A stretch of DNA of 64,000 nt. Origin: Luzula sylvatica. Lineage: Eukaryota; Streptophyta; Magnoliopsida; Poales; Juncaceae. Below are positions 22,720 to 34,614 of the stretch, piece by piece; within the stretch, counting starts at the first letter, position 1; each line of letters begins with the position of its first letter. The notes under the pieces are model-generated. The model was given only the letters and a program-made list of their open reading frames with translations, did not search any database and was not told where the DNA came from. Both the position numbers and the translations under genes were made by a program. The stretch is from NCBI GenBank assembly GCA_946800325.1, contig OX326960.1, positions 55,016,855-55,080,854 on the forward strand. The letters run 5' to 3'.

Positions 22720-23419
22720 CTCAAATCGGGTCTTCAACATTTTTTGGTAAATGTGAGTTAACGTGCATGTTTTATTGCGATTGATAAACAAGAAAAGATG
22801 AAAATGATTGATCAATTTTTACTTTATGATAGAGAAAGAGGAAATGAAGATAATAGTTTTACTTGGAGTTAAGAAATTTATGATGCTATAATATTTTGGT
22901 ATTAATGTACATTTTGGTGGTAGGAATTATTTTGGTAATGATACATATTTTGGAGGGTAAATTGCATGATTGATTTATTTTGACGTTGCATTTTTTGTGC
23001 ATACATAGTTATATTGGTTATGTTTTAGACCAAATTTGCATGTTAATAATTTTAATATTTTATGTTTAAATTATGTTGCGAATATTTAATTGTAATAGTA
23101 TGATTTATATACATTTTAGCTTCATACAAAGATGTTGCATGATTGTGTTTTGAGTAGTTAATGAAATCATCTTTATTCAATTATTTATAATTATTTATAT
23201 ATCTAAACTTGCAATATATCATAACTTTGCAAAGATTAAAAAAAAAAAAATACTTTGTAGCATTTTAATATTCAAACATTGAAACATAAACACGAATTAA
23301 CTAATTTCAGAATCTTAGATAATGGTGAAACTTAATAAAACACTATTGTATCGAATGAAGCTTCGAAAAACACCAAATATGTGAAAAACGTTGGTGTATT
23401 TGCACGCCCCATACCTAGT

Positions 23420-24027
23420 TGTTCTCCATTTAAATAGTGGATGTTTTTGAGCTCTCACATTGAGCCATCCTATCTTTGACTTTCTATTACACATATTAAT
23501 ATTTATATAATTTCCATATTTATTTTATGATTTGATTATATCCATTAATTTGTATCATGTTTTACTCATTTAACCATTTAATAATTTATTTTATGATCTT
23601 TATATCATGTTCTACCTTAATTATATTAATATTTATATCATGTTTTCATATTTATTGTATGATTTCGTATTTATTTTGTGATTTGATATTCATTAATTTC
23701 TATCATGCTTTACGCATTGAATAATTTTTTCATATTTGTTTTGTGCTATTTATTAATTTATTTTATGATATGATTTCATATTTATTTTGTGATTTCATTA
23801 ATTTATATCATGCTTTACGCATTTAATAATTTTCATATTTTTGTGATATTCATTAATTTATTTTATGATATTATATCAAATTACACATTTAATAATTTTC
23901 ATATTGATTTTATGATATTTTTTCTGTAAACATAACAAATAACAATTAATAAGTAACTATACAATCTTTTATCTAATACAAACAATTACATTAAAAATGC
24001 GCAGCGAAGCGCGAACAAATTTCCTAG
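23420..24027 (+). mobile_element. Short non-autonomous Helitron-like element
   Basis: Absent from the paralogous copy A, which defines the insertion. It starts about TCTCCATTTAAATAGTGG and ends with the hairpin GCGCAGCGAAGCGCG followed by AACAAATTTCCTAG, then host T. No TSD, as expected for Helitrons. The interior has repeated TTTATTTTATGATTT-like units. No ORF. Confidence 0.7.
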
Positions 24028-24654
24028 TTTATTTAAATGTAAAAATGAATTTGTTGAGGAAGGAATTGAAAAGGCCGATGAAGATTATTTACTGGGTTAT
24101 TAATTTCTTTTGTGTTTTGGGCTTTTGAATTCGTTGATACTAGCTACTGAAAGTTAATTCAAAATAAACATACGAGAAGTATAAAAAGAGGAAAAAGGAA
24201 ACTGTACGAATGAAATCCATATTACTTACCAGCAAAATGAAACTTTTTTATAACTTTGCACACCACATAAAATATGTAGATTGTTGTAGTCATGACATGA
24301 ACATGAATACAAGCAAAAAGATCATGTCTCATTTGTTTATTGTGTAAGAACTTCACACAAAAAGATCTTTAGCATATTATTTTTGTGAGCTTAAATATTT
24401 TATATATTAATATGGTATTGAAATGAATTACAATAATCTATTGAAGTATCTTCTCCGAGCGACAAAATAAAATATATTATACGAATCGATAGACAAAAAA
24501 AATTCTATATGTAACTCAATTAATGTTTAGATATTGGAAGAAAATCAATACAGTGAGATACAAATAATTTATAATATTATTTATGCATTTCATACGGTCG
24601 ATCTCCCTAAAGTAAGATATGTTAATGACAATAGCACCTTAGCCCACCTCCGAC

Positions 24655-25294
24655 CAGTGTTGCAAAAAACAGTGTAAAACGATAAAAAAAACGGTAAAAC
24701 GGTGCCAGACCGAACTGTTTTTTACAAGAAAATTTCAAAAAACGGTCAACCGTTTTTTTCATGAATTTTTTTTTGAGTAATTTTTTTTTTTTTTTTTTTT
24801 TGCATTAAAAGCCCGTAGGCGTTTTTTAGTAAATTTGGAGAGAGAAATCAAAGGCTCTCTTCAAAATAATAGTTGTAATTAGTAGAATTTTGTGTCTAAT
24901 TCGTACATGAATAAGGTGTTAATTCTGATCCAGTTTATCATGGTCAATTATTTTGTGTCTAATTCTGATTGACGCATCTAATTAGTTGATTTTTTTTGTC
25001 TAATTAGGTAGCTAAGAAGATTTATTTTGATATGTTTAGTTCGATGGACATTTATTCGATATGTTTTATTAGTACTTCGTATGTTTTTTTTAATTTTGGA
25101 CTTTCGCGTATGCTTAAGTTGAATTATAAAAATTGAATAATTATATTTTTGTTTGTTTTATTTTTAAATTTCTATTATAATTGCTATAAAATATTGCCGA
25201 TTTAAGTAACCATTTTTAACCGTTTTACGACCGTTTTACAGTAAAACATTAAAACGGTGACCGACCGTACCGTTTTCCGTATTTTGCAACATTG
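24655..25294. mobile_element. hAT MITE, 640 bp
   Basis: Inverted ends CAGTGTTGCAAAA and TTTTGCAACATTG (reverse complement CAATGTTGCAAAA) with the 8-bp duplication CCTCCGAC at 24647-24654 and 25295-25302. Both ends carry AAAACGGT repeats. No transposase ORF. Confidence 0.88.
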
Positions 25295-25302
25295 CCTCCG
25301 AC

Positions 25303-25484
25303 CCAAACTCGCCGTCCACTTTTTCCCTCCATCTCATTCACCTCTCCTCTCTTAGCACCTTAGCCCCTCCTCCATTTTCTCAACTATGATATCTAGACTT
25401 GTCTTTCGCGAGGAAATGATGACAGATCATGGTGGCCAGTCGCGAGAAAAATTCGACAATCACACTAAGAATTTTTCTATGTAT
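25303..25484. other. Pyrimidine-rich flank
   Basis: CT-rich sequence between the hAT MITE and the LINE target site. No gene seen. Confidence 0.4.
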
Positions 25485-25499
25485 CTCTTTGATCTATTT

Positions 25500-25872
25500 C
25501 CTTTTTGTTTTGTTGACAAAAATGTAGTGGGCTCACAAGTCCCATTGCGATTGCTTAATTAAATTTTTAAAAAATCATTACATCCTCTATTGGGATGTTA
25601 AAAAACTCCTTAAACATGAAAAAAATAAAAACATAAATCAATGAAAAGATACATATGAAATTTCTTCTCTCAACTTCTATATAGCTTATCTTCATGACAA
25701 AACCCAGAAACCATTTCCATTTTCCTGATGAAAACCTTAATTTCATTTCCACATAATACGGAACCTCAATTCCTGCATCTCTTCTTACACCTTCTCCTCT
25801 CTCTTAGCCCTTATCCTCTTTGTCTTTTCGTCATTCTGGGATCCCTTCATTCCCTTCATTCTGCCTCTCTTC
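25500..25872 (-). repeat. Additional truncated LINE 3' end joined to the main LINE
   Basis: GTAGTGGGCTCACAAGTCCC at about 25524-25543, followed by TTGCTTAATTA and CCTCTATTGGGATG, is homologous to the main 3' UTR at about 25890-25960 (GAGTGGGCTCAAAAGTCCC, TTGCTTAATAA, CCTCTATTAGGGAT). The two 3' ends are in direct order. Only the outer one abuts the TSD. Confidence 0.7.
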
Positions 25873-26189
25873 TCTTTTTTTGATCAAAAATAGAGTGGGC
25901 TCAAAAGTCCCACATCTATTGCTTAATAAAGTAGTTTTTACAGCCTCTATTAGGGATAGAAATAACCCCTACAAACAGACCCATACTAAAATATTAATTA
26001 CATAACAGTCCTTTAATAAAATTAAGTACATTAAAACTCTATAAAAATGAATTCCTTGTTTATGAGAACTAGTACTTGAAGTCTCCTTTTCTTCTTAGAA
26101 CTCCATTTCCTAGTTTGATCCTTCTCTCCTCCATCCTCATCTTCCACCGACCATTTTTGTCATTACATCTCTTTCTTCCCGACCACAAT

Positions 26190-29100
26190 CTAGGTCAGGT
26201 CCTCTGGTCCGAGCACCACTCCACCATGGCCATCCTCCAAAATCCCTCCATCTTCCAAACTCGCTCCATCAAACTCTCCACGTCTACCCAATCTCGGAGC
26301 AAAAGCCTTAGCAATTGCTTTTCTTTCCTGAAGAAGCAAATCCAGCACTCTATGCACTGATAATTCACTATTTTGAAAGATTCTGCGGCATCTCTCCTTC
26401 CAGGTATGAAAAATCAGTAAACTAATGAACTGCTTCAATTCATTTGAAGCCTGCTTTGAAAATATGATTTCAAGTGGATTTGGATTTAATTGCAGGGTCA
26501 AATTGAGGGATTGATTGAGCTTCCTCCATAATTGAAGAGTAAAGGTACAATTCTGTAAGATATGTATCACTGATTCTTCATTTGCTTTACATAAATCACA
26601 CCTATTAGGTAAAATCCAACCTCTCTTTTTCAGGTTATCAATTGTATTGATTTTGTTCTGTGCAATCAGCCACAAAAATATATGAATTCTACCGGGTATT
26701 TTAATTTTCCAAATTTCTTTCAATTCAACCCTATAATCTCCTGATATTCTCTTATAGCAATCACTAACACAAATTTTTTTGGGGGTACCATTCCATTGAA
26801 CTTGATCTTTCTTTTGCTGGTATCAGTTGGAGTAGTAAGCAAATTTGGTGTAGTTCATATAACTGGTGTTCAGCCTCCAAGGACAATGGTTCTCTCACTC
26901 TAAAAATGGTATGTATTTCTATATCCATTATTGCATTAATTACCTCATTTAGGGTTAACTCATGATTTTGCACAAAAGAAAATAACTAGGGGTATTTTAG
27001 GTATAATCTTTCCCCCATCCAATTATCCATCCAGAAATTAATAAGGGTCCCTTCTCCAAAATTAAAATTTGAATGCTCTCAAAAAATTCCCAATAATTTA
27101 ATAATATTATTCCAGAAATATGACAAATTGGAATTATATTTATATTCCATAAGTCCATAATTTTCTAGTTTACCCCCAACTAGATCATTCCATCTTATAT
27201 TTTCTTCTGAAATATTATAATAATTCCATATCCATTTAATTAATAATGAATTATTAAATTTTTCCAAATTTAAATTCCTAATCCACCCACTTCTTTTGGC
27301 AAACAACAAATTGACCATTTATTTAAATAATACCCCTGTTTTTTTAACTCCTCTCCATAAAAACACTAAGATAATATACTGATATAGTTGTTAATATTGA
27401 ATTAATTAAAATTAATCTCCCATTAATATTCAATAATTTACCCTTCCACCCTTGTAGTCTTATTTGTATTTTATCTATTATTTTCTTAAAATCTTCCTTA
27501 ACTGGCTTTATGAAATGGAGACGTAGTCCCAAATAAATCATTGATAATGTACCAATAGGGCATCCACTCCGTCTTGATAAATTTTCCATTAAATCCTGTG
27601 GCACATTAATTCCATAAATTTCTGACTTTTCAAAATTAATTTTCAAGCCAGATTCATTACCAAATATATCTAGAATAAGTCTAATTCTCTTAATATTTTC
27701 CACACTTGGTTTTAAAAAGAAAATTGAATCATCTGCATAGAATAGTGAAGAAACTATTTCATCCTTTGGCTTTTCTATAAAACCTTTTTCACTCAAACCC
27801 CCTATAATTCTGGATAATACATCCATCACCAAAATAAATAAATATGTTGAAATAGGATCACCTTTTTTCAAATATATAAATTTCCCTGGTACACCATTCA
27901 ATAAAACTCTAGTTGAACCTCTTAGTACAGATTTTTCAATCCAATTAATCCATTTTTCTCCAAATCCTCTAACCCTCAAAACTTTCATTAAAAATTCCCA
28001 AGAAATTGAATCAAATGCCTTATAAATATCAGCCTTAAGAATTAATAATGGGCAATTTGATTTATGTGCTTTACACAACACTTCTCTAGCATAGGTAAAA
28101 TTATCAGTAATTGATCTCCCCTTCAAAAATCCTAATTGAGTTGGATCATTTAAAGTTCCAATTATTTTCTTTAATCTGGTAGATAAAACCTTTGAAAATA
28201 TTCTTTGAATTGATGTTACCAAGCTTATAGGCCTATAGTCCTTTACTTCTACTGCCCCATATTTTTTTGGAATTAATGCTATATAGGATGTATCATAATT
28301 TAATAATCCTGAATTAGCATCTTTATTTATTAAGAAATATAATTCCTCTTTCATATATTCCCAATATTTTTTATAAAATTCCCCATTATACCCATCTGGG
28401 CCAGGGGATTTATTAGGTTTCCACTTGTTAATAACTTCCCTTATTTCCTCCATTGTAATATCCATTTCTAAATCCTCCATAATTAAATTATTATTTTCAT
28501 ATATTTTTTCCAAATTTAATTTTCCTCCTATCTCAGTATCAGGTTTCCTTATATGATTTTTCCCCATAAGATCTTTATAAAAATTAAATAAAATCTTTGA
28601 TTTATCCTTATGGTTTTGATAAGCAATATTATCTTTTTTCAAAACTGGTATCATTAATTTATTTATTTTAAGAGTTGCATGCAAATGAAAAAATTTGGTA
28701 TTTGAATCTCCTTCTTTAATCCATAAATGTTTGGATCTTTGTTTCCAATAAATTTCATTCTCTAATATTAAAGTTTCTTTACACATTTTCAAAACCCATT
28801 TTTCTATAGGATTTAATTCTCTGCCCTCTTGAAAAATTTCCAGCCATTTAATTGTAATTAAACAATTATTTAAGAACATCTTATAATTTCCAGTTTTTTG
28901 ATAATTCCATTCATTTAATCTCTTCCCAAGAGCTTCCATTTTAGCATAAAACTCTTCCAGATTTTGTGAAAAAGTTGATTTTAAATGTTGAATAATAATT
29001 TTTTCAGCTTCATTATTTAATAACCAATTATTCTCAAACCTAAATCCTTTAAAAACTGGAAAAGATGTATTTGCTTTATATATAATTGGAACATGATCTG

Positions 29101-29794
29101 AGATTGTTTGTGCAATTGAGTATTGAATTGAATTTGGAAATTCTAAAAACCAATCTTTATTAAAAATGTACCTGTCTAGTCTTGCTTTAGCCAGGCTGTT
29201 ATTCCATGTAAAATTTCCTCCAAATAATGGAATATCAATCATTGCCATTTTTTGCATAAAACCCTTAAAAAATTTAGTATTTAAATAATCTCTGTCCATA
29301 CCCCCTCTCTCCTCCTGTGATAATACCATATTAAAATCCCCCAAAATAATCCATGGAATTATAACATTGGTACCAGTAATTTCTAATTCATCCAAAAAAT
29401 TCTTTTTTAATGATCTATCCACTGGACCATAAACTCCAGTTAATAAAATTTCTTTATTATTCCATTTACAATTTAATTTAATTGATATAGAAAATTCACC
29501 AATATCCTCATCATTAATACCAAAAAAATCCTCATTCCATAAAAATAAAATACCTCCTGATGCCCCCACACTTCCCTTAAATCTAAAACCATTTAACCTA
29601 TTTCCACAAATGTCCTTAACAATATCCATATTAACATCCTCCATTTTAGTCTCTTGTATACAAACTATATCTGGCTTTTCTTTATATATATAATTTTTAA
29701 TCAATACCCTCTTATTCTTATCATTCATCCCTCTTACATTCCATGAAAATATCTTTAATTTTTTATAACTCATTATTAACATATAAAACTCCAT
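26190..29794 (-). pseudogene. LINE ORF2: endonuclease-reverse transcriptase, C-terminus frameshifted
   Basis: The frame opens with MEFYMLIMSYKKLKIFSWNVRG and stays open for 816 codons to 27344. The APE-type endonuclease has WNVRG, IQETK, GVYGP, LGDFN and SDHVP. The reverse transcriptase (about residues 450-780) has PDGYNGEFYKK, YRPISL, LKADIYKAFDS, LGFLKGRS, KGDPIS and the catalytic FYADDS. Downstream the frame shifts near 27330 (27318-26764, with stops) and again near 26750, where the zf-RVT C-terminus appears (WKIKIPGRIHIFLWL, then CDLCKANEESVIHILQNC). The protein would nick target DNA and reverse-transcribe element RNA. The catalytic parts look intact, but the C-terminus is broken. Confidence 0.92.
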
Positions 29795-29950
29795 TTTGGA
29801 CCACTAGTGTATCACACATTAATTCAGTGATTTTTTTCTTAGTAGGATCATTAATAATAACCCCCTGACTTTCTAAAATATTAAGAACATCCACTTGATC
29901 CATAAACGTTTTACCCTCTAATCTTAATTCTTCCACTTTTTCTGGTTTTT

Positions 29951-31645
29951 TTATTTTATTTTATTTTTCCTCATAATTCCCTTATCCACTTGCTTATACT
30001 GCACAATTTGTGCTTTTTCAATAGGTGATGTATAAAAACCAGTATGTTTAGTTAAAAGCCTCACACTCCTTCTTTGATTTTCCACATTGATATATTTATC
30101 AGCCTTTTTATTATTATTATTATTATTATTTTTATTAATATTAATACTAGGGTTATTATATTCTAATGTTTTTTTCCCTTTGCTTTTTCTCAGAATTTCT
30201 TCATCCATTGATCTCATGGATTTCAGAGAATCATCTACATTCCTGGTATCTTCTTGCTCTTCCATCAGATTTATTAAATTTTTAACCATAGAATTTTCCT
30301 TCATAACATTTCCTAAAAACCCCTCCATATCCTCCATATCCTCCATATCATTATTAATATTATTATTATTATTATTATTACTCTCCTCATAAATCTCAGC
30401 ATAAATATTCTCAACAGCCTCTTTTGTCTCCATAGTATTCATTCTGTTCAAATTAGGGTTTATTACTAAAGTTTTTTTATAAGTTGATTTAATTACCCAT
30501 TCACCCTTGAAGTAAAAAAATTTCAAACTTCTCATATTTTCCTTACTGTTTTGAATATTTAATTCCTCATTTACTATTTTATATCCAAATTCCATCATTT
30601 TTGTTAACATAATCTTTTCCAAATTTGGAATATGAAATATTCCTCTCCATTCAATCATCTCCAGTATGTATGTATATTTTCCTCCATTAATAATAATGCA
30701 ATCTCCTATTTCCTGAAGTGCCTTAATATTTATTTGTACTATTTCCTTATCTTCATCTCCTACCTTCTCAGACCTTGCATCCATATTTGTAATATTTACA
30801 TTTAAGCCCTTATTTTTTATTCTCCATTCCATTTTTGGTTTTTTAATAATTTTTTTAATGAATGCAGGTTTCTTCTTTATCTTCTTCCTCTTCTGACCTT
30901 GAAGCTCAATACCAATTCTTATTAAGGTACCATCCTTTCCCTTTGCCCATACTTCTAATGGTATATTTACCTTTTCATCCCCCTTAATTTTCAATTTTAA
31001 CTTAGGGACTATTTCATTCTCTATAGAAAAAGCTCCCATTTCAACAATACTCCCAAAGGATGAAATCAATTTGCTCACATCATGATAATTGCAAATGATC
31101 AAAGGTACATTAACCAAGAATATGGTATTTAATTTCATAATATTCTTCTTAGGGTTCCCCAATTCGGACAAATATACCACTATTTTATCCTTGCAGGTAT
31201 TTTTCTCAAGCACTTCATTCAGATCTCCCTCCTTCTCAACCACTTCAATCTCCTTAGGCTTTTCATTATGTTTTAAGATTGGTGGAATTTGATTGTCTGA
31301 ATTGGTTTGTAATGGAGTAATTTTTTCTGGCAATTCCTTATTTGGATTGGTTTGAGTGCAAAATTTGTATATATGTCCAAGTTTTTTGCATTTTAAACAT
31401 CTCGTTAAACTCTTGCATTAAGCTTTGAAATGATCCTTGGATAAACATTTGAAACACCGATTATGAAAGATATTTGAATCGTATTTTCCAGTCAGTACCG
31501 GTACCGGTACTGTAGATCTTCCAACCTCTTTCTTTTGATGCCAATCTTGAGTACCCATTAGATTATGCTTCAAAACTTGAGCATAACTAATTTTCTTTTC
31601 ATTTAATCTTCCTTCGTCAATCGCCAATTGTACCCCCTCCCTCAT
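29951..31645 (-). pseudogene. LINE ORF1: zinc-knuckle RNA-binding protein with one premature stop
   Basis: One continuous frame runs from the ATG at 31645 (MREGVQLAIDEGRLNEK) to the stop at 29951, broken only by TAA at 31418-31420. The stop falls inside the first CCHC knuckle (CFKCLSKDHFKA-stop-C). The second knuckle (CLKCKKLGHIYKFC, CX2CX4HX4C) follows. Downstream are a hydrophobic-patterned region (IFLVNVPLIICNYHDVSKLI), a lysine-rich segment, poly-Asn tracts encoded by AAT repeats, and a basic C-terminus. ORF1 proteins coat element RNA. The single nonsense change suggests fairly recent decay. Confidence 0.85.
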
Positions 31646-32019
31646 TTGCAATTTTCAAGTAATTTGACCAATCAACTGAAGAGAATTCTTTAGGTGGTAG
31701 TAGAGATTTGAATTTCTCTTTCGAGTATATTCTTACCTCTATTTTCAACCTAAAAGAAGACTCCTAAACCCGCTACACCCTTTCGGGGCTATGGTTTAGC
31801 TCAAATTGATCAATCAATGAAGAAATCTAAGTTCTTGAAAATCTTGAAAATCGCCTTCTTGGAAGAGAGAAATATTCGTTAGTTCAAAAGTCATCTTCCA
31901 ATATACTTTTATCAAGGACAAGCTCAATTCTCTTTCTATCTTGCAATATCAATTCAATTACTCTTTCTTCAGATAAATTCGAATCCTCAAAGATCCTCCT
32001 ACACCTCTTTGATCTATTT

Positions 32020-32817
32020 TTCTTATGTCTTTTTTGTGCCTACTCCTCTTTTGTGCGAGTGACGGAAAAACATGTGCAGAGGTCTTCTTTCCTCAATGGT
32101 GGACACTCTTATCAACCACGTCCGTTCTTTTCGATGATGACCGACACTTCTGTTTCTCATGGTATTTTCTTACAGACTCTCTTCTAGTGTACTTGTTCCA
32201 CGGTCAATTCGGAACTTTCGATTTGGTGTCTTCTTCCAACCCTTGGTGGCTAAGATTTGATGGTGGTTATATAATATTATCGTAGTGTCTTCTTTAACTG
32301 ACATGATCAATTAATATCATAGTGTTATTGTGGTCGTATTTCGATGTGTATTCTTTGTTTGTAATTTTAACGATACTAATTTGGTAATTAATTGTATGTT
32401 ATTTTCTTAGTATACTATTATATATAAAATTTTTATTAGGTTTAGCAATTTTAACAATGTTGATGGGAGGAGAATGAGACTGAAAAGGTTGCAATTGGGG
32501 CTCATTTAATTTGGCATGAATTTTCAAATTTGCAGGACATAAGTTGTTCTCCCAAGTTTAGGATTAGCATGATAAAAAGTTGAAAAGGATGTACCCTTTG
32601 AACTAATCTCAACAATAATAATACACATAAAACACAAGAAAAATGTTGAAAATATTCTCAAAGTCTTTCACAAGAGACTTGATGACATGATTATGATTTA
32701 ACAACTTATGAATTAATATTTTAATTAATAATTTGACATTATAATTGAGTGTTAAATTATAATTACAATGATCAAATCATAAATTAAAATATTTAATTAT
32801 GCATAAATGTGTTAAAT
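32020..32817. other. Intergenic DNA
   Basis: An 86-codon ORF (32025-32285, +) with hydrophobic content has no recognisable domain and I do not call it. Otherwise AT-rich. Confidence 0.4.
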
Positions 32818-33190
32818 TTTTTTTTTTTTTTTTTTGTTGAGAAAAATAGAGTGGACTCGTATGTTCCACATCTATTGCTTATATTAATATTGAAATGTTT
32901 ACAGCCTCTTATTAGGATATAAACCCTAGTTAAGAAACATAATAAAGCTTACAAAACACTTTGCTATACCAACCAAAGAAACAGAAAAAGAAATTCAGAG
33001 AACCCAAATACAGAATTAAAATTCCCGGATTCCTTAAAGATGAAAAGCATTTTCCCGGATTCCAATTCCCAAATGTCACCTCAGGTATAAAACCTGCTCT
33101 TCGACCTAGAAACCTTTCTTTTCTTACAACACTCAGCCGCCTCAACACAATCCCCCTCTTTCTCTCATGTCATTATGGAGGAAAATTATA
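32818..33190 (-). mobile_element. 5'-truncated LINE 3' fragment
   Basis: A T-run (poly(A) on the minus strand) at about 32818-32836 precedes AGAGTGGACTCGTATGTTCC, CTATTGCTTA and ACAGCCTCTTATTAGGAT, matching the 3' UTR of the LINE at 25.5-32 kb. Its right limit is uncertain. Confidence 0.65.
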
Positions 33191-33404
33191 AGGGATGTAC
33201 ATCACTACTCAAAACACAACTAAACTGACTTCATAGTTGTCTCCTTCACTATACAGGGTCATGCTGTTGGTTTGGCAATTTTTTACAATATCTTTGGGAG
33301 TTGACCTAATGGTTTGTCGTGCTTATGATCACCATTACTGATTTCCTCCTTGTGATGAGAGTTTGTATTTTCGATGACATTATATTATATGTATTATATT
33401 TTTT

Positions 33405-33446
33405 TATAATACAAGCCCACTCTATTCTTCTCATAAAAAAAGCTTT
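33405..33446 (+). mobile_element. Tiny LINE 3' tail
   Basis: AAGCCCACTCTATTCTTCTC followed by ATAAAAAAAG is the plus-strand version of the LINE 3' end and poly(A) tail. Confidence 0.5.
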
Positions 33447-33657
33447 TTTAGAACATCTTTTTATTTTTATAAAGTAATTTCATTCGTCGATTATAAAACA
33501 AATATGAAATTTATTTCCGAAGCCTAATGTAAAGCCTTCTTACCTCTGGAAGAATGCTTAACATTCAGATCCGATTTTAGAAATATACATTCAGATATAA
33601 GGCTTGAACTCTTGAAGAATCGATGGAAAGAAGAAAAAAACATATACATAATTATTT

Positions 33658-34605
33658 GGAGCATTTCTGCATGTAATCCTTTTTAGAAAAAAAATTCAAA
33701 AACTAACCCCTTTTTCAAAAATATTCAAAAAATAACCCCTTTTCGCAAATATTCCAAAAATAACCCCTTTCGGGTTTTTAAATCTCGCTGCTACAGTGTT
33801 CCGGGATTTTAAATCACGCAGCTACAGTGTGCTACAGTGTTTTTGAGAAATCAAAAGATTTATTCTCCTTCAAAATGTACCCACCGAATTCTCCATTATT
33901 TAACTATTATATTTAATTAACGTGATAATTACAACATATCATTAAATATTAACTAATATTTATTCCAATTTATTCTAATTTATGAATTTGAATAAATATT
34001 AATTATGTGTTAAGTTAATAACTAACAGCATAATTAATATTTCAATAATAGAGAATTCGGTGGGTACATTTGAATTCATAAATATTAATTTTGTTGTTAA
34101 CAATTAACATAATACGTAATTAATATTTATTTTTATTTCAATTTATGAATTCGAATAAATATTAATTATGTATTACGTTAATAACTAACAGCATAATTAA
34201 TATTTCAATAATAGAGAATTCGGTGGGTACATTTGAATTCATAAATATTAATTTTATTGTTAGCTATTAACTTAATACATAATTCATATTTATTCGAATT
34301 CATAAATTGGAATAAATATTAGTTAATATTTAATGATATGTTGTAATTATCACGTTAATTAAATATAATAGTTAAATAATGGAGAATTCGGTGAGTACAT
34401 TTTGAAGGAGAATAAATTTTTTTTTCTCAAAACACTGTAGCGGCGGGATTTCAAATCCCGAAACACTGTAGCGGAGAGATTTAAAAACCCGAAAGGGGTT
34501 ATTTTTGGAATATTTGCGAAAAAGGGGTTATTTTTGGAATATTTTCGAAAAGGGGGTTAGTTTTTGAATTTTTTTTCTAAAAGGGGTTACATGCAGAAAT
34601 GCTCC
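33658..34605. mobile_element. Foldback Mutator-type element, 948 bp
   Basis: The 9-bp duplication TAATTATTT at 33649-33657 and 34606-34614 flanks ends GGAGCATTTCTGCATGTAA and its near complement ending GCAGAAATGCTCC. The two halves are inverted repeats over almost their whole length, with nested shorter repeats in the middle (GAGAATTCGGTGGGTACATT). No ORF. The distal ~120 bp matches 7531-7645. Confidence 0.92.
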
Positions 34606-34614
34606 TAATTATTT

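Larger units (their letters stand above)
21865..24635 (+). repeat. Segmental duplication, copy B
   Basis: Second copy of the unit at 19175-21385, interrupted at about 23420-24027 by a Helitron-like insertion. The sequence on both sides of the insertion (GCACGCCCCATACC and TGTAAAAATGAATTTGTTGAGGA) is contiguous in copy A, so copy A gives the pre-insertion state. Confidence 0.85.
25500..32004 (-). mobile_element. L1-type LINE, near full length, with 15-bp TSD
   Basis: The 15-bp direct repeat CTCTTTGATCTATTT flanks the insertion (25485-25499 and 32005-32019). The poly(A) tail lies at the left (CCTTTTTGTTTTG on the plus strand) and the 5' UTR at the right. Order on the minus strand: 5' UTR (about 32004-31646), ORF1 (31645-29951), 156-nt spacer, ORF2 (29794 to about 26190, broken near its end), 3' UTR. 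A second LINE 3' end occurs internally at about 25873, so 25500-25870 is an extra 3' end within the same TSD pair. Confidence 0.88.

Noticed and set aside
30087..30392. 101-codon Leu-rich ORF (+) opposite LINE ORF1
   Set aside because: Antisense shadow of poly-Asn codons.
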